Positions 23,361-34,920 of a stretch of DNA of 64,000 nucleotides are shown one piece after another. This stretch comes from Ipomoea triloba (taxonomy: Eukaryota > Streptophyta > Magnoliopsida > Solanales > Convolvulaceae). The stretch is from the NCBI RefSeq assembly GCF_003576645.1, contig NC_044916.1:12513980-12577979 (forward strand). Reading direction: 5' to 3'. Each line of letters starts with the position of its first letter. Within the stretch, counting starts at the first letter, position 1. The notes beneath the pieces were generated by a model. That model was not told where the DNA came from, made no database searches, and saw nothing but the letters and a program-made list of their open reading frames with translations. Both the position numbers and the translations under genes were made by a program.

Positions 23361-23676
23361 AATGTTTAGTAAATTGCTGTTGGCTGATTGGGTTAGAAAG
23401 TATAACTAGTTGATAACACTAGCTGATTGTAGAAAGATGTTTGGTAAATTAGCTGATAGCTTATAGCTGTTTGGTATAATTTCTTTTCTCTTTTCTCAAA
23501 AAGCTAATTGAAAAAGTTACTACTTTGAGCAATTTTTAGAATTTTAGCATTTTGGAGTTACAAAAAGCTGATTAACTAAACACTTATATTGATTTTTTAA
23601 CCAAGTCTAACCGTTAATAGTGGTCAAATAAGACAAAGTTGGCTGATAGACAAACTATTTTACTAAACAGGGTCAT
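23361..23676. mobile_element. hAT-like MITE, family B copy 3
   Basis: Left aatgtttagtaaattgctg and right complement aatgaccctgtttagtaaaa are inverted relatives. The interior words gattgtagaaagatgtttgg and aattttagcattttggag match copy 1 at 17791-18100. Best preserved of the three copies. Confidence 0.55.
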
Positions 23677-25430
23677 TATGTTATGAAGTTATGTATCTTA
23701 AGAGTATGAATTCTTTAACTGAAACAAATTAGTAATTGTGTCTTATGTTATGAATTTCTGTGTTTCGTGTTGTGAAATTCCATGTCTATGAACACAAATT
23801 ATGTACCTAAATCAAATTTGAAAAATAAGTAAAATATATAACATGTGTATGTGTCTTGTGTTTTGATTTTCTTATCTTGTGTTATGAAATTATGTACTTT
23901 GCAAGTATGAATTATGTATCTTGACTCATCGTCGTTTCGATTCAAGGTTCATAATGCTATGTTGACCTTGGTCCATGATATAAATTGCTATCCGAAAATG
24001 AGATAGGCCGAATTTGTATGGAGTAAAATTTTCATTAAAAGTGATAATTTTATTGACAGAAAAGAAAAATAGTAAAAAAAAATTGTAGACCGCTCTTTTT
24101 TTCTTAATGAATCAAAACACCAACTTGTAAACAAAGGATAAAAATAGTGTAGAATTTGAGACTATGCTTACTATTATTCGATATGTAAAATACTACTTGG
24201 ACTCTCAAAACCTACTCACACTTTTTACTCCCTTACAAATTTTTTGGTGTAGACATCTTTATTGAGACCACATAATGAAGATAACTAATCATATCATTGC
24301 TTGTCATGTCAAGTGGTAGAGATTGAGAGTTGTAGAATATAAGTTGTTCCACTCTCAATTATTGTCTTTGTTGGCTTGGTCTGCAAAGAAACAAACCACG
24401 GCCTCTCGTACGTTTTAATGCAGAATTGAAGCTGGGTATCACACATTTGTTTCTGCTTCCACTGCTAAGTAGTAAGTCCTGTCACATGTGTGGCCATGAT
24501 ATTTTTCTTAGGTGTCTCTTGTGATCTTAGATGATATTACTAATAAGCAATTCTCTTAATTAGTTATAAATTTAAAATTTTGTAATTATTAATTTAAGTA
24601 TTAGATCAATTTGACCTAGGCAATTAGCTAAGCTTATTGCTTTTTTGCTGTAATACATGCATGTATGTAGGTGTGTGGTGCGAAATGTATGTTTGTATCG
24701 CAACATTATCTAGGTTGCACATGCCCACCAAACAAGTTGACAACGATCCACAATCATTTTGTCCAGACAATTGTTGTTTCTTTTGATCAACACAACTGCA
24801 TATATGTTCCCCCATTGCTAATGAATTACTTCACCAGGATGTTAGTTTACTCAATACGGGTAAATATATATAGGAATTTCAATCCTAGCTCAAAATTGAT
24901 GGACTGACCCGATAAAATCAAAAAATTTTAGAATTAGATTCAAAAATATTTTAGCCTGATAAAAAATCAGTCAATAGAACCCAGTGACCCGAACGGGCTA
25001 GCATGAAATTTAGCGAGCTAGCTTGATAGCCCGAGCTACTTATGACTATTCTTTGTTAAAGAAGTGACGTGGAACCAAATATACATAGAATTTATATGTA
25101 AACTCATCTTTAGTAATTTTTTGATTAAAGTTTTTAATAAAATTTTAATAAATTTATTACAAAATAAAATATTTGTTTTTTGAAAATAATAATAAAAAAA
25201 TTGTTGAAGCCTTGTTTCTCTGGTCCTTCATGCCTAGTTGGATCCTTTACTTCCCTCCAGGGCAGGCCCACTCTTGGGACTTTCTCCTCAACCGGACTCA
25301 ATATTTCCATTGAGAGAGAGAGTAGTCATGCCTAGGCTTGAAAATCCCGGGCTCTAGTCACCTTTTGACAGAAAGGTATGACGTCCCAAATATTTTTCCT
25401 TGGTCAAGTGGTGCTTAAGGTGTGTTGCCC
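23677..25430. other. Intergenic, no gene seen
   Basis: AT-rich. The part at about 24890-25040 has dispersed agcccga/gacccga words typical of a common plant low-complexity repeat. No domain-bearing frame. Confidence 0.5.
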
Positions 25431-25435
25431 TATCC

Positions 25436-25690
25436 TTAAAAAGAAAAGGTGTGTTGCCCTAGATGGCGCTCGAGTGCCGGTGCTGCCACATAGGACTCCT
25501 CGAGGTATCCAAGTGCGTTAAACCCCTCAAGGAGGAGGAGGAGGTGTGGTTGCTCGGGCGCGAGTAGATGTTTTAGAGAAGCAAGCTCTTTGACGATCGA
25601 AGGGAGAGAGAAAAGCTTGTTTGCGACCATGTTCAAGTTGTTGCCGTGTTTAAGGAGGATGTGTCGGAGGCCATTGTGTGCTACAAAGTT
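25436..25690 (-). pseudogene. Possible leucine-rich-repeat gene fragment
   Basis: On the - strand the translation includes GLRHILLKHGNNLNMVANKL then LFSLPSIVKELASLKHLLAPE, with spacing resembling one or two LRR units (LxxLP...I.EL.SLKHL). The frame has no LRR array on either side and begins and ends abruptly. It could be a relic of an intracellular LRR gene, or chance similarity in a GC-rich patch. Confidence 0.3.
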
Positions 25691-25914
25691 GTTGAAACTT
25701 AAGGTGGCGTCATTTTAAAATTTTTGGTGCGTGGTTTGTGTACTTAAGGTGTGCGATGCCTTCTCAATTGAAAGTGTACCATTTAAAAACTTTAGGTGCG
25801 TAGTTTGTGTTCTTATCTTAAGGTGCGTAATTTGTGTACTTAATGCACGCCGTTTTAATGTTTAAGGTGAGCATCGCACAACGCACGAGAAGATATACCC
25901 GCACATGAACCCTT

Positions 25915-25955
<41 letters not shown>

Positions 25956-25986
25956 TTAACCTTTTACAAATAAAAATTAAAATTCG
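25691..25986. other. Repeat-rich spacer ending in (TA)n
   Basis: The words ggtgcgt(a/g)(g/a)tttgtgt recur three times between 25724 and 25840. A TA microsatellite lies at about 25916-25951. This resembles the internal repeats of the (TA)n-flanked element at 9057-9822, but only one TA border is present. Confidence 0.4.
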
Positions 25987-26324
25987 AGTTAATACCATAT
26001 GGGTCCTCCGAGTATGGTGGTTTTGCCATGTTTAGTCCTAAATTTTCAAATTGACCACCCATAGTATTTCGACTTTCAAATTGTTACTATTTTTGGTCCA
26101 AGTTTATCACGCATAGTCCTTCGACTTTCCAAATTTAACTAATTGTGATACTGTTAGAAGCATCATGTATGGTTAAAATTTGATAGTTAAAAGATCATGA
26201 GTAATTAACTTGTACCACAAATGATAACAATTTGAAAGTCGAAGGACTACATGATGAATTTGAAAACTCTGTACTAAACTTTACAAAACAACTCTACTCG
26301 AATGAACCCGAATGGTATTAACTT
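25987..26324. mobile_element. Mutator-type MITE, family A copy 2
   Basis: Left end gagttaataccatatgggtc and right-end complement aagttaataccattcgggt are inverted repeats closely related to the termini at 13325-13725. Flanks are near-identical: ttaaaaattc on the left and attaaaattc on the right, differing by an A. Internal segments also pair, e.g. tagtccttcgactttc (left) with gaaagtcgaaggacta (right). Non-coding. Confidence 0.7.
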
Positions 26325-27130
26325 ATTAAAATTCAAATCCTAATCCCTAAAATGCTTTTCCTATTCTGCCATTGTCTCTGTCGTCTCCTCCAAAGTCCAA
26401 ACTACTGGTCTCCAAGTCGCCGCCGATGAGCCGCACAGCCGCTGCTAAATGGACGAAGACGACAGCACACGGACGAAGCTAGAAGCCGCCGCCGCCGCCG
26501 ATTCCCTGCTAAACCGACGACGAAGCTTGAAGCCGCTGCTGCCGCCGTCGCGACCCACCCCTGCGACTCTTCGAATCCCCGCTGTCGCCACCAGTCCGCC
26601 ACCGTTGCTGGAGTCTAACTAGGTACCAGAATCCCCTCCCCCCACCCCACCCCACCCCTGCGACTCTGTTCTTTTTTTTGTTTTCTTTAGGTGGTGAGAT
26701 ATGAATGTTAAATGAGATTGCTTTTGTACCATATTTAAATGCTTTAATTGGCGCTGTCAGCTTTGCACTTTGCCCAGATTTGGGTTAGAACATGTTGATA
26801 TATCTGTTCCTTATCTTCTTGGAGTCACTGTAGTACTATTGCTTTCTGTATTTCCATACTGCATTCTCTGTGTTCGAACACTCCAGCCTAACGGGAAAAA
26901 AAAATTGTAATTCTTGCACTTATGATTGAAAGATTGAGTTAATTTATATTTATTTTTGTCTTGATTTTTTAAGTGATATAGTAAATTTTTTATCTCAAAA
27001 TGATGAAAATATTTATTTCTCAAAACAATCTTTACAAGGTACAATTAATCACATAATATGATACAATGTATAAAGTATAAACTAATGTGTCTGTAGTAGA
27101 ACCCTAGATTTCATAATCATTTTCTCACTG
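26325..27130. other. Upstream region of the KNL2 gene with GC-rich patch
   Basis: 26400-26660 is strongly GC-rich (repeated gccgccgcc) in an AT-rich setting, with only short frames. It could be a 5' UTR exon or promoter island of the KNL2 gene, since a donor-like ctaactaggtacc lies at its end, or an unrelated captured fragment. The remaining 450 bp show nothing else. Confidence 0.35.
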
Positions 27131-30100
27131 ATGGAGAAATTCAGAGCTGTTCCAAATCAATCGCGCCAAAACTTCACCGCGATCAGTTCCTCCTTCCTCA
27201 AAGAGGTATGCATTTCTTAATGTGTGTGCGTGAGAGTATACATGCAAAGATTCTTTCTCACAAGCGTGCAATTGCAGGTGTATTTGTGCGACTGGTGGCT
27301 CATCAAATTCCCAACGAATTCCAAATCCGAGCGAATAGGAGTAGCGGGCTTCACTTTTAGAGAGTACTACTCTTCTTGTCTCTATGCTCAGTAGATTTTC
27401 TTTCTTTCTGTGTTGTTTTTATGAACTGCTGCTAGCAGTGTTTGTGCTAGTAATCTAGTATTCTAGTTCCAAGTATTCTCTACATAATCAGAAAATTATG
27501 AACAGTTTACTGGATACGTGTTTCTGTCAGTATTCACTGGTTCTGCTGAAGAAATGAAGAATGCATGGTTTTGATTATACAGTTTTGGTTGAGATTTTTG
27601 CCCTCCATCTTTTGGTTAAAAGTTCTGAATCGGTTGTGTCTAAATACCTATAAAAAATTCTCATTATTGTGTTACTTCCTGTCCGGTTCCATCCAAAAAG
27701 CGAATACTTGAACCACATGATTCACATTGTTATACCATTGATTTGATGATTTTCTTTTCCCCATTATTGTTTGTAAGAACGATTGAGCAGGGTTGAGAGA
27801 TACTTGAACTCAAGTGCCTTTCTAGTGTGACAATTAAGTTTGGAATGCTAGGATGTGTAATCCATAAAAGAACTCAAGTTTCAGGTATGATGTTTCACAA
27901 GGTTCCTTAAATGTGCATAAAGAACCCTCTTTAAACTTATGTAGGTGATACAGTATTACAATAGAGCCAACATATGAGTACTGCTTTTGGACTGCTGGAC
28001 AAAATTCTAATAGTGGCTCCATGTGGACTCATGGCTCCTATGTTATGTTAGGCTATTACGTTTGGTTGCTGCAATCACTTGTTGAAGAATGTACTTGCTA
28101 TGTATCTTTTCTTTATTATTATCAATTTTTAGTCTTCTCTGTGTTAGAGATATAAGGGTTAGTTGAGATATTTACTCTTAGCCCTAGGTTTTAGTGTTAG
28201 TAACCTGTGGCTAGGGTTAGTTCTAAACTAGTATATATAGCTCTACTCTCCTGTACATTTACACACAGAAAATATATACGAATACTTAGTTTTGCTATTC
28301 TATTAAACCCGATAGATCTGGAGTGGTGGTGTCTCAACCATCAAGTCTCCCTCTCCCCTCTTCTCTCGCAGGCTTCTCCATAGTCGCAGCAGAATAACTC
28401 CAGCAGCAGTGGATGGTTGCTGGTGGTGTTGGCCCTTTGTTTTTTCTTTTGTTATTGCTGACAGTGCAATTTACAACACCTGTATGGCCATGGAAGAACC
28501 AAGAACCGCAGCGGTGGTGAGCAGTGGTGGCCGGTGAAGCTTTCCGGCAGTGGTGGTTGGTGGTTGCCAGCAACTGTGGTTGTGGTTGGTGGGGTGTTGA
28601 TGCTAGAGTGTTGAAAATGAGAATGATTGGGCAGTAGGTTAATGGTGAGGTTGCTGGGATGGAAGCTGACAAATAATTAGTTAGTAGGTTTTTGTTTTGA
28701 GTGCCAAGGTGTGAGAGTTGGAGGCAGTCCAGGGGTGTTGCAGTGATGGGCAGCACAGGTGCCAGGGGTGGTGTGGACCTGGCATATGTCGTGGCTATTA
28801 TGGAAGGCCGGCGGTTGAAGAATGGTTCAGGAGGAACCAGTTTGTGTGCACGCAACAAGAAAACGGGAAAACACTGGTGGTAGGCGGCGGTTATAAGGGT
28901 TTGTGGAGTGAGAGGCTGGTGCGCTGCGGTGTTAAGCAGCGGTGATAAGGGTGTGGGGTGTGAGAGGCAGGTGCGCTGCGGTTGTGGTGTTTGGCCTGGT
29001 TTGTAGCTTTGTGGAAGCTTTGTTGGTGCGGACAAGGTGCATTGTGGATTGACTTGGCACAGCATGGTTCGAAGGTTCAAGACTTATAGTTCTAGGTTTG
29101 GAGTCTTATGGTTCATGTGACACATATGTAACAAGTTGGGCATGTTGAAATCTATGCTCCAACTTGAGGGGGGGTGTTAGAGATATAAGGGTTAGTTGAG
29201 ATATTTACTCTTAGCCCTAGGTTTTAGTGTTAGTAACCTGTGGTTAGGGTTAGTTCTAAACTAGTATATATAGCTCTACTCTCCTGTACATTTACACACA
29301 GAAAATATATACGAATACTTAGTTTTGCTATTCTATTATTTAACACTCTGTTTTTTCTATTCTTTTTATTTTGGAAAATAAAATTTCATTAACACAACAT
29401 GCCTTCCAGAGATATTTTACTTATGCACTTGTATATTTGATTTTGTATCAGGAGCCAAGATGCAAGAATATTTCACTCTGCTGCAATTTGTAAGAGGATT
29501 GATGCAGTTACGCTTGAGGCAGTAGATGGCATTGTTATTGTAGTTAGTGGTTGCATCAATAGGTCTCGCACAATCCAAAATGGCTTCCCATTTGAGGTGT
29601 TTCTATTGCTCTATTTTTGCTACTTGTCCCCTTTTCAGCCCTTTCATAAGTGCTTTTTACTATGGCTCATACGGCTGTTTTTCTTTATCCATGTTGCTCA
29701 TGCTTCTAGCTTGTTTAAAAATCCAGTTTCTTTGGAGTTTGAAGAAAGGAAGTATAATATTTTTAGTATGTATTGATTGGAACAGATGTGCAACCATTTT
29801 TGTGTTGGATTTCCATATTACTGGGAGGAAATTGCTGGTCAACCTTGTGAACAGTCAACAAAGAGATATGCTTTCCCGAGGATTTCATTTGATGAATTGA
29901 AACGGCCATCAGCTGAAGGAATAACTAACTCGGGTTTTACTTCATTTGATGATCTGCCAGCAACTTTTCTCCGGGATTTCTGCATGACTAGTAAAGATCT
30001 TCCTGCTGAGATACCACCTAAAAACGGCAGTGTGAATAGTGAAATTTCAGGTCATAAGAACAAAAGAGCTTCTAGTGAGGTTGCAAGCAGCAATGAAGAT

Positions 30101-30247
30101 ACAAGTCAACAAAGGAAAGATAAAGTCAAGAAGAAGGCTGATAGGCAATCTCCTAAAGTATTTGAGAGAAGCGAGGGTCGTATTACTAGGAGTATGACTA
30201 AGGCTAAAATGTTTCAGGGACGAGGACGAGTTGGGAGTGAGAACTAG
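27131..30247 (+). CDS. KNL2: SANTA-domain kinetochore protein, KNL2 family (four exons)
   Basis: Predicted nuclear protein of the KNL2/M18BP1 family, which helps load centromeric histone CENH3. Exons 27131-27205, 27278-27363, 29452-29596 and 29786-30247 join in phase to 255 residues. The SANTA domain spans about residues 26-120: VYLCDWWLIK, GVAGFTFRES, IFHSAAICKRIDAVTLEAVDG, GCINRSRTIQNGFP and HFCVGFPYYWEE. The start ATG sits 75 bases before the conserved donor. The C-terminal half is lysine- and serine-rich (residues about 190-255) and ends with SEGRITRSMTKAK. No CENPC-k motif is visible, so this looks like the short, CENPC-k-lacking form (beta-KNL2-like). Intron 2 (27364-29451) holds a TRIM-like insertion in sense orientation. 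Exon 2/3 junction chosen because donor gtacta gives the expected FRE-S join. Confidence 0.88.
28142..28308 (+). repeat. 5' LTR of TRIM-like element
   Basis: Direct repeat of 29175-29345. It lacks the last few bases (ttta) present in the 3' copy. Confidence 0.8.
29175..29345 (+). repeat. 3' LTR of TRIM-like element
   Basis: Begins TGTTAG and ends TTAACA, directly after the polypurine tract and directly before the ctctg duplication. Confidence 0.82.
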
Positions 30248-31435
30248 TGCATTTTCTAAGTGCGGGGAATTCATGCATGATATTACATGGCCTCAACGAA
30301 AGTGTGGAGCTAAGAAGTCGGCAAAGGGTCCCAAGAGGCCTGGTTATGCAGAGTGCAGACACTAGCAAATGAGAACCAGATGAAGCAATCGGAGCACATT
30401 TGCTGAAAAGCAAGCCACAAACATCTGGAAAGAAAGTAGTAAGGGCCAACTTTTAGAAGCCTATTATTACAAGGAAAATGAATTGCGAAAATGGCTAGTT
30501 ATGAACTTGTGCACCATTTGGCTATGATAACATGTTACTTTTTCTTCTTCCCCCAACCCCAAAGGCCCCCTAGACCCCGGCTTGACAGAGTATTTGAGAG
30601 GATGTAAATTATGGTAACTCAGTAGCTCAGAAGACAACAGGGCCAAATGTTGGTTCGCTCAAGGAATTTGCCCACTTTTGGGCATAATTCTACACTATTG
30701 TTGCTGAGTTTTGAACCTTGGTTTTTTTCTCTCAAATACTGCCTACTGAACCAGTGAACTAAATTTATGCGGCCAACATGTTACTTTTACTTCTGTTCAG
30801 CGCATGTCTTTGCATTCTCTTTGATCTTTGCCAACTTTATGGAGCGTACTGGTATATACAAGTTTGCTTGAACTGCAAGGCCATGGCCAGTTACCTGTGA
30901 GATGGTTTTTTTTTTTTTTTGCAAACACCTATGAGAGCTGTTGTGTCCGGAACCAATTGGCTCACAATACAAATATAAAGTTGTAGCTCAATTAGATGAC
31001 ATATGATCTTGTAATTGCTCTTTTTTCGAAGTTGAAGTGTATATTTAGAACGTTTTTCAGTTTGATGGTTGAGTTACATTTCAAAAAATAGTTATTTGGA
31101 TCTTATCCCAAACTTACTTACATTTATTAGAGAATAAAATAAAGAAAAGTTTACATTGCATTTATTAATTTATTAGGAGCAAAAATAGATATATATCACT
31201 GTATTGTAATCTTTTAAAATGTGCACTCTTCTCACATGGTTCTTACAAATTATATGAAGAAAAAAAAAAAGAAAGAATAACGTATCACCACCACCGTTAA
31301 TGATATGTTACCGGGATGACAAGAATCATGAAAAAACAAAAAAAAAAAGGATATTGTCATATGATTTAGGCAATTATATTATTACTAAAATAAATATGTG
31401 AAAAAGGGAAAATAAATTTAAAAGGCATTAAGTTG
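30248..31435. other. 3' flank of KNL2, no further gene
   Basis: Probably contains the KNL2 3' UTR. At about 30590-30740 the phrase gagaggatgtaaattatggtaactcagt is shared with 11010-11050, and gaaccttgg and ccactgaacca-like words follow, suggesting a worn SINE-like or dispersed repeat. Beyond 31080 only AT-rich DNA. Confidence 0.45.
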
Positions 31436-31436
31436 C

Positions 31437-33635
31437 GAAAAAAAAGGCAAAAACTTGTGTGAGACCGTCTCATGGATCTCAATCCGTGAGACGGGTCGGG
31501 TCGCTTAGTATACGGGTCAACATGTGCTTCTCACCCTCTCCTTTCTCTACTTCATCGTTTCTCTCTCTTTGCCACACGATTGATTTTTGCATATCACCAT
31601 ATCCGCTCATGTTGTTCTCTGCATCCTCGTATCTCCGCCGCCCACCTCTCCATCTTCTCCCATCTCCTTCGCTCAAGCTCTCCACCTCGTCCCATCTCCT
31701 CTGCCTCTATTTCTGCCGCAGCCTTCAACTCCGGTAAACAACAACTTTTGTCAAATGCTGTGCCTTAATTTCTCACATGTAGTTGTGCCGGTTTTTTAGC
31801 AAGTTTTTTTTTTCCTGCATTTCTTTGTTGGAGGTTAATTGTAGAGTGTTGTTGTAGATCTGAGAGATAAGAGATCTCCATTTCTTTGTGTGTTTGAATT
31901 TTATTAGAGCTCTGTGGGATTGATAATTGTGAGAACTTTTGATGTTTAATTGCGAGTGATTATATCCCTATAGTGCATCCAAAATGCAAATTTTAGGATT
32001 CCTCACCCTCCGCTACTAATTGCAAGGTCCGATGAAGATGTTGACAAGCTGCCTCTAATATTACTGTGCACTCTACCTCACCCTCACCCTGCTAGTTACG
32101 AACTGCCACCAAATGAATTTCACCAGTTTGTACTCGATTTCATCTTCTTCTCCCATTGCAATATTTATGATTCCAAAATGCAAAACCTTTATTCTCTCTT
32201 ATTCGTAAGCTTGTTTTAGATAGGTTCGCAAGAGCCGTAACTTGTCAGATAAAGATCGGACCATTATTTGTGTATCGGGAAGAAGAATCAAACAAAGATG
32301 TGGTTTCTCAACAAGTTGTTGCTCTAAATGTATAATCAAATACTTTATAACTTAAATGTAATACTTTATAGCAGAAATTTAATACACAGTTTATATGTAC
32401 ATATATTTAATACTTTAAGCCTTAAACACAATACTTTATAGCCTAAATATAATACTTCATAACACAAATCTAATACAAAATTTGGGGTAGATATATTTAA
32501 TACTTTAAGCATTAAACACAATACATTATAGGATAAATATAATACTTCATGGCACAAATCTAATAGTTTAAGATAGATATATTTAATACTTTAAACCTTA
32601 AATACAATACTTTATAGTTTAAATATAATACTTTATAGCACAAATTTAATACGCAGTTTAAGGTAGACATATTTAATACTTTAAGTCTTAAACACAATAC
32701 TTTTAGCCTAAATATAATACTTCATAACACAAATCTAATGCATAATTTAAGGTAGATATATTTAATACTTTAAGCCTTAAACACAATACTTTATAGGCTA
32801 AATATAATACTTCATAGCACAAATCTAATAGTTTAAGGTAGATATATTTAATACTTTAAGCCTTAAATGTAACACTTTATACCTTAAATGTAATACTTTC
32901 TAGCACAAATTTAATACACAGTTTAAAGTAGACATATTTAATACTTTAAGTCATAAACACAATACTTTTAGCCTAAATATAATACTTCATAACACAAATC
33001 TAATACATAGTTTAAGGTAGATATATTTAATACTTTAAGCCTTAAACACAATACTTTATTGCCTAAATATAATACTTCATAAATCAAATCTAATACATAA
33101 TTTAAGGTAGATATATTTAATACTTTAAGCCTTAAATGTAACACTTTATACCTTAAATGTAATACTTTCTAGCACAAATATAAAACATATATAATCAATA
33201 CTTTAAACCTTAAATACCATACTTTAAGAATCATATATAATACTTCATATATATATAAAAAAAATGTTGCACTTCATAACAAAATATAGCATGACTACTG
33301 TGACTCTAAATTGCAAGCCATTATTCCTGAACTTACTCTTACGAATTGTTTAAAATTAATTGACAAAATTAATATTATTTAAATTGTAGAAAAACTCTAA
33401 TGAATGATTATGAAATCTCAATTTTGACTTTTTGAGAGGATGTCAGCGCCATTAGAGATGCAGACCAATCATCAGTATCCAATACATTTAGGTAAGCATC
33501 ACCGCAGAACTCCATCCGCCGGTCCTTCGCTTCGTATCTACTTGTAGACTCTATGACCCAAATTATATGGATCCGACCCGTCTCACGGATTGAGACCCGT
33601 GAGACGGTCTCACACAAGTGTGACCCGAAAAAAAA
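31437..33635. mobile_element. Mutator-like element with long TIRs and internal minisatellite
   Basis: Element about 31446-33626 flanked by gaaaaaaaa at 31437-31445 and 33627-33635 (9 bp, low complexity). Termini are inverted: both read inward as cttgtgtgagaccgtctca, followed by an inner palindrome (atccgtgagacgggtc). The interior holds a C/T-rich gene-like stretch (31500-31740), a minisatellite (32330-33240) and a short antisense frame at 33408-33644. No transposase is recognisable, so it is non-autonomous. The same outer terminus occurs widely in plant Mutator-like elements as I recall; that is memory, not a search. Confidence 0.75.
32330..33240. repeat. Minisatellite, ~86-90 bp period, about ten copies
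   Basis: The word atatttaatacttta(a) recurs at 32401, 32491, 32577, 32667, 32756, 32842, 32932, 33021 and 33111: spacings of 86, 89 or 90. Each unit has four sub-blocks built around taatactt(t/c). Variants alternate (gtagatata / gtagacata), hinting at a higher-order two- to three-unit pattern. Confidence 0.9.
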
Positions 33636-33644
33636 TGGAATCAA
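33408..33644 (-). other. Unrecognised frame at the right end of the Mutator-like element
   Basis: The - strand translation contains SRYEAKDRRMEFCGDAYL and NVLDTDDWSASLMALTSS. It looks protein-like rather than random but I do not recognise a family. Because it lies inside the element next to the terminal repeat, it may be a captured host exon. Confidence 0.3.
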
Positions 33645-34032
33645 ACTCTATTTTAATGTTGTTTTAAATTATCTGATTTAGAATTGTTTTTTCCATATAT
33701 GATTTAGGTAATTTTTATTGTAAAATAAATATGTTTCAAAGGGAAAAAATTTGGCAATAGTTTGGAGTTAAAAATACTTGGATTCAAAACATGAGGAATT
33801 TTATTACTACTCTAGTAAATTTGTGTTAGAAAATAAAAAATAATAAATACAATAATTATAATATTAAAATAGGATGATATAATAAGGTCAAAATTTTAAA
33901 AATTTTGAAGAATTTCTTTGTATAAAATGTTTACTGTTTAAGTTGTTTTGTTGTTTTCACTGTCACAAATTAATATTTTCAACCCATTTGGAGTAGTGAC
34001 CGTTGAAACTACAACATATAATTGTGGAATAA
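33636..34032. other. Intergenic, no gene seen
   Basis: AT-rich sequence between the Mutator-like element and the solo LTR. Confidence 0.5.
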
Positions 34033-34589
34033 GGTCCTGATAGGGATAAATTCCTGATCTACGTATCCCGGGACGGGTGTCCCGGTCTAGTATAGCTACC
34101 AGTCTATTTTAACCTACCGATTTATCTTTGCGTATCGCCCTCGCCGGCTGCCTGGCCTGAGCAGGGCGGTCAGGTATGTAACTCGACCTGTGTGGTCGGG
34201 GCCCCGAATCCCTTGGGACCTTGCCCGACTTCGGTAGCCGGGCATCCCAACCTCTGTCAGGAGACACTCGCCTGTTGGGTCTTGCCCCATTCGGGGGCTT
34301 GCATTTGGCCTTCACCCGTAGGGCCACATTTTAGGCCAGTGCATGTTTGACACGCGTAGTACATGCCACCGACGCGGAACCTGTCTCCTATGTCACCTAT
34401 AAATAGCCCATTTAATGCTAGCAGGTGGACTTTTTGGCTGTTTCTACTATATAATAGTCAAAGAGACCGGGAACCTCTGACCCACTGTCACGTAGACCGA
34501 ATTCTCCTAGGGTATTTTGTATTGTACCCGTTCTAAACATTAATAAAGATTATTCTGTTCGTATTCTCGTATATTACTCGATCAGGTCC
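34033..34589 (+). mobile_element. Solo LTR with 5-bp target duplication
   Basis: 34038-34584 (547 bp) begins TGATAGGG and ends CGATCA, flanked by ggtcc at 34033-34037 and 34585-34589. It is GC-rich against AT-rich flanks, with a TATA box (tataaata, 34398-34405) and a later aataaa-type signal near 34542. This is the expected promoter-to-polyadenylation order of an LTR read on the + strand. No internal region or second LTR is present, so it is the product of LTR-LTR recombination. The family (Gypsy or Copia) cannot be told. Confidence 0.85.
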
Positions 34590-34732
34590 AAATCGACCTC
34601 TAAATGTAACCTGAAAGTGCAATTAAGTTATTGAACACCCCAAATGTATGCAATTTCACATGATAGCATGTTACTATACATTTCTTCCAGTTATAATTAA
34701 ATTAATTTTTGTTTAAAAATTATTTAAATATT

Positions 34733-34783
<51 letters not shown>

Positions 34784-34845
34784 TCATATGTAAGACTGAG
34801 ATTGGTTTTTAATTTTCTCGTAAGGACTTGTTTTGATTTGATTAA

Positions 34846-34920
<75 letters not shown>

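Larger units (their letters stand above)
28137..29350 (+). mobile_element. TRIM-like LTR element in KNL2 intron 2
   Basis: Element 28142-29345 (1204 bp) with direct terminal repeats 28142-28308 and 29175-29345, flanked by ctctg at 28137-28141 and 29346-29350. The repeats begin tgttagagatataagg and differ by one base in about 164; the 3' copy ends in ttaaca, while the 5' copy is altered at that edge. A polypurine tract ttgaggggggg precedes the 3' repeat. A TATA-like tatatata sits in each LTR. The interior has no sense ORF with retrotransposon domains; it is rich in gtggtgg words, producing a long antisense frame judged spurious. The lack of coding capacity makes it non-autonomous, and the repeats indicate a recent insertion. 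Confidence 0.8.

Noticed and set aside
28334..29080. 248-residue antisense frame inside the TRIM-like element
   Set aside because: Produced by gtggtgg-rich DNA; proline/threonine/alanine-rich translation without a family, lying within a non-coding LTR element.
32330..33240. Possible CRISPR-like array
   Set aside because: Regular spacing but units are contiguous AT-rich repeats without unique spacers, in a plant Mutator-like element; it is a minisatellite.
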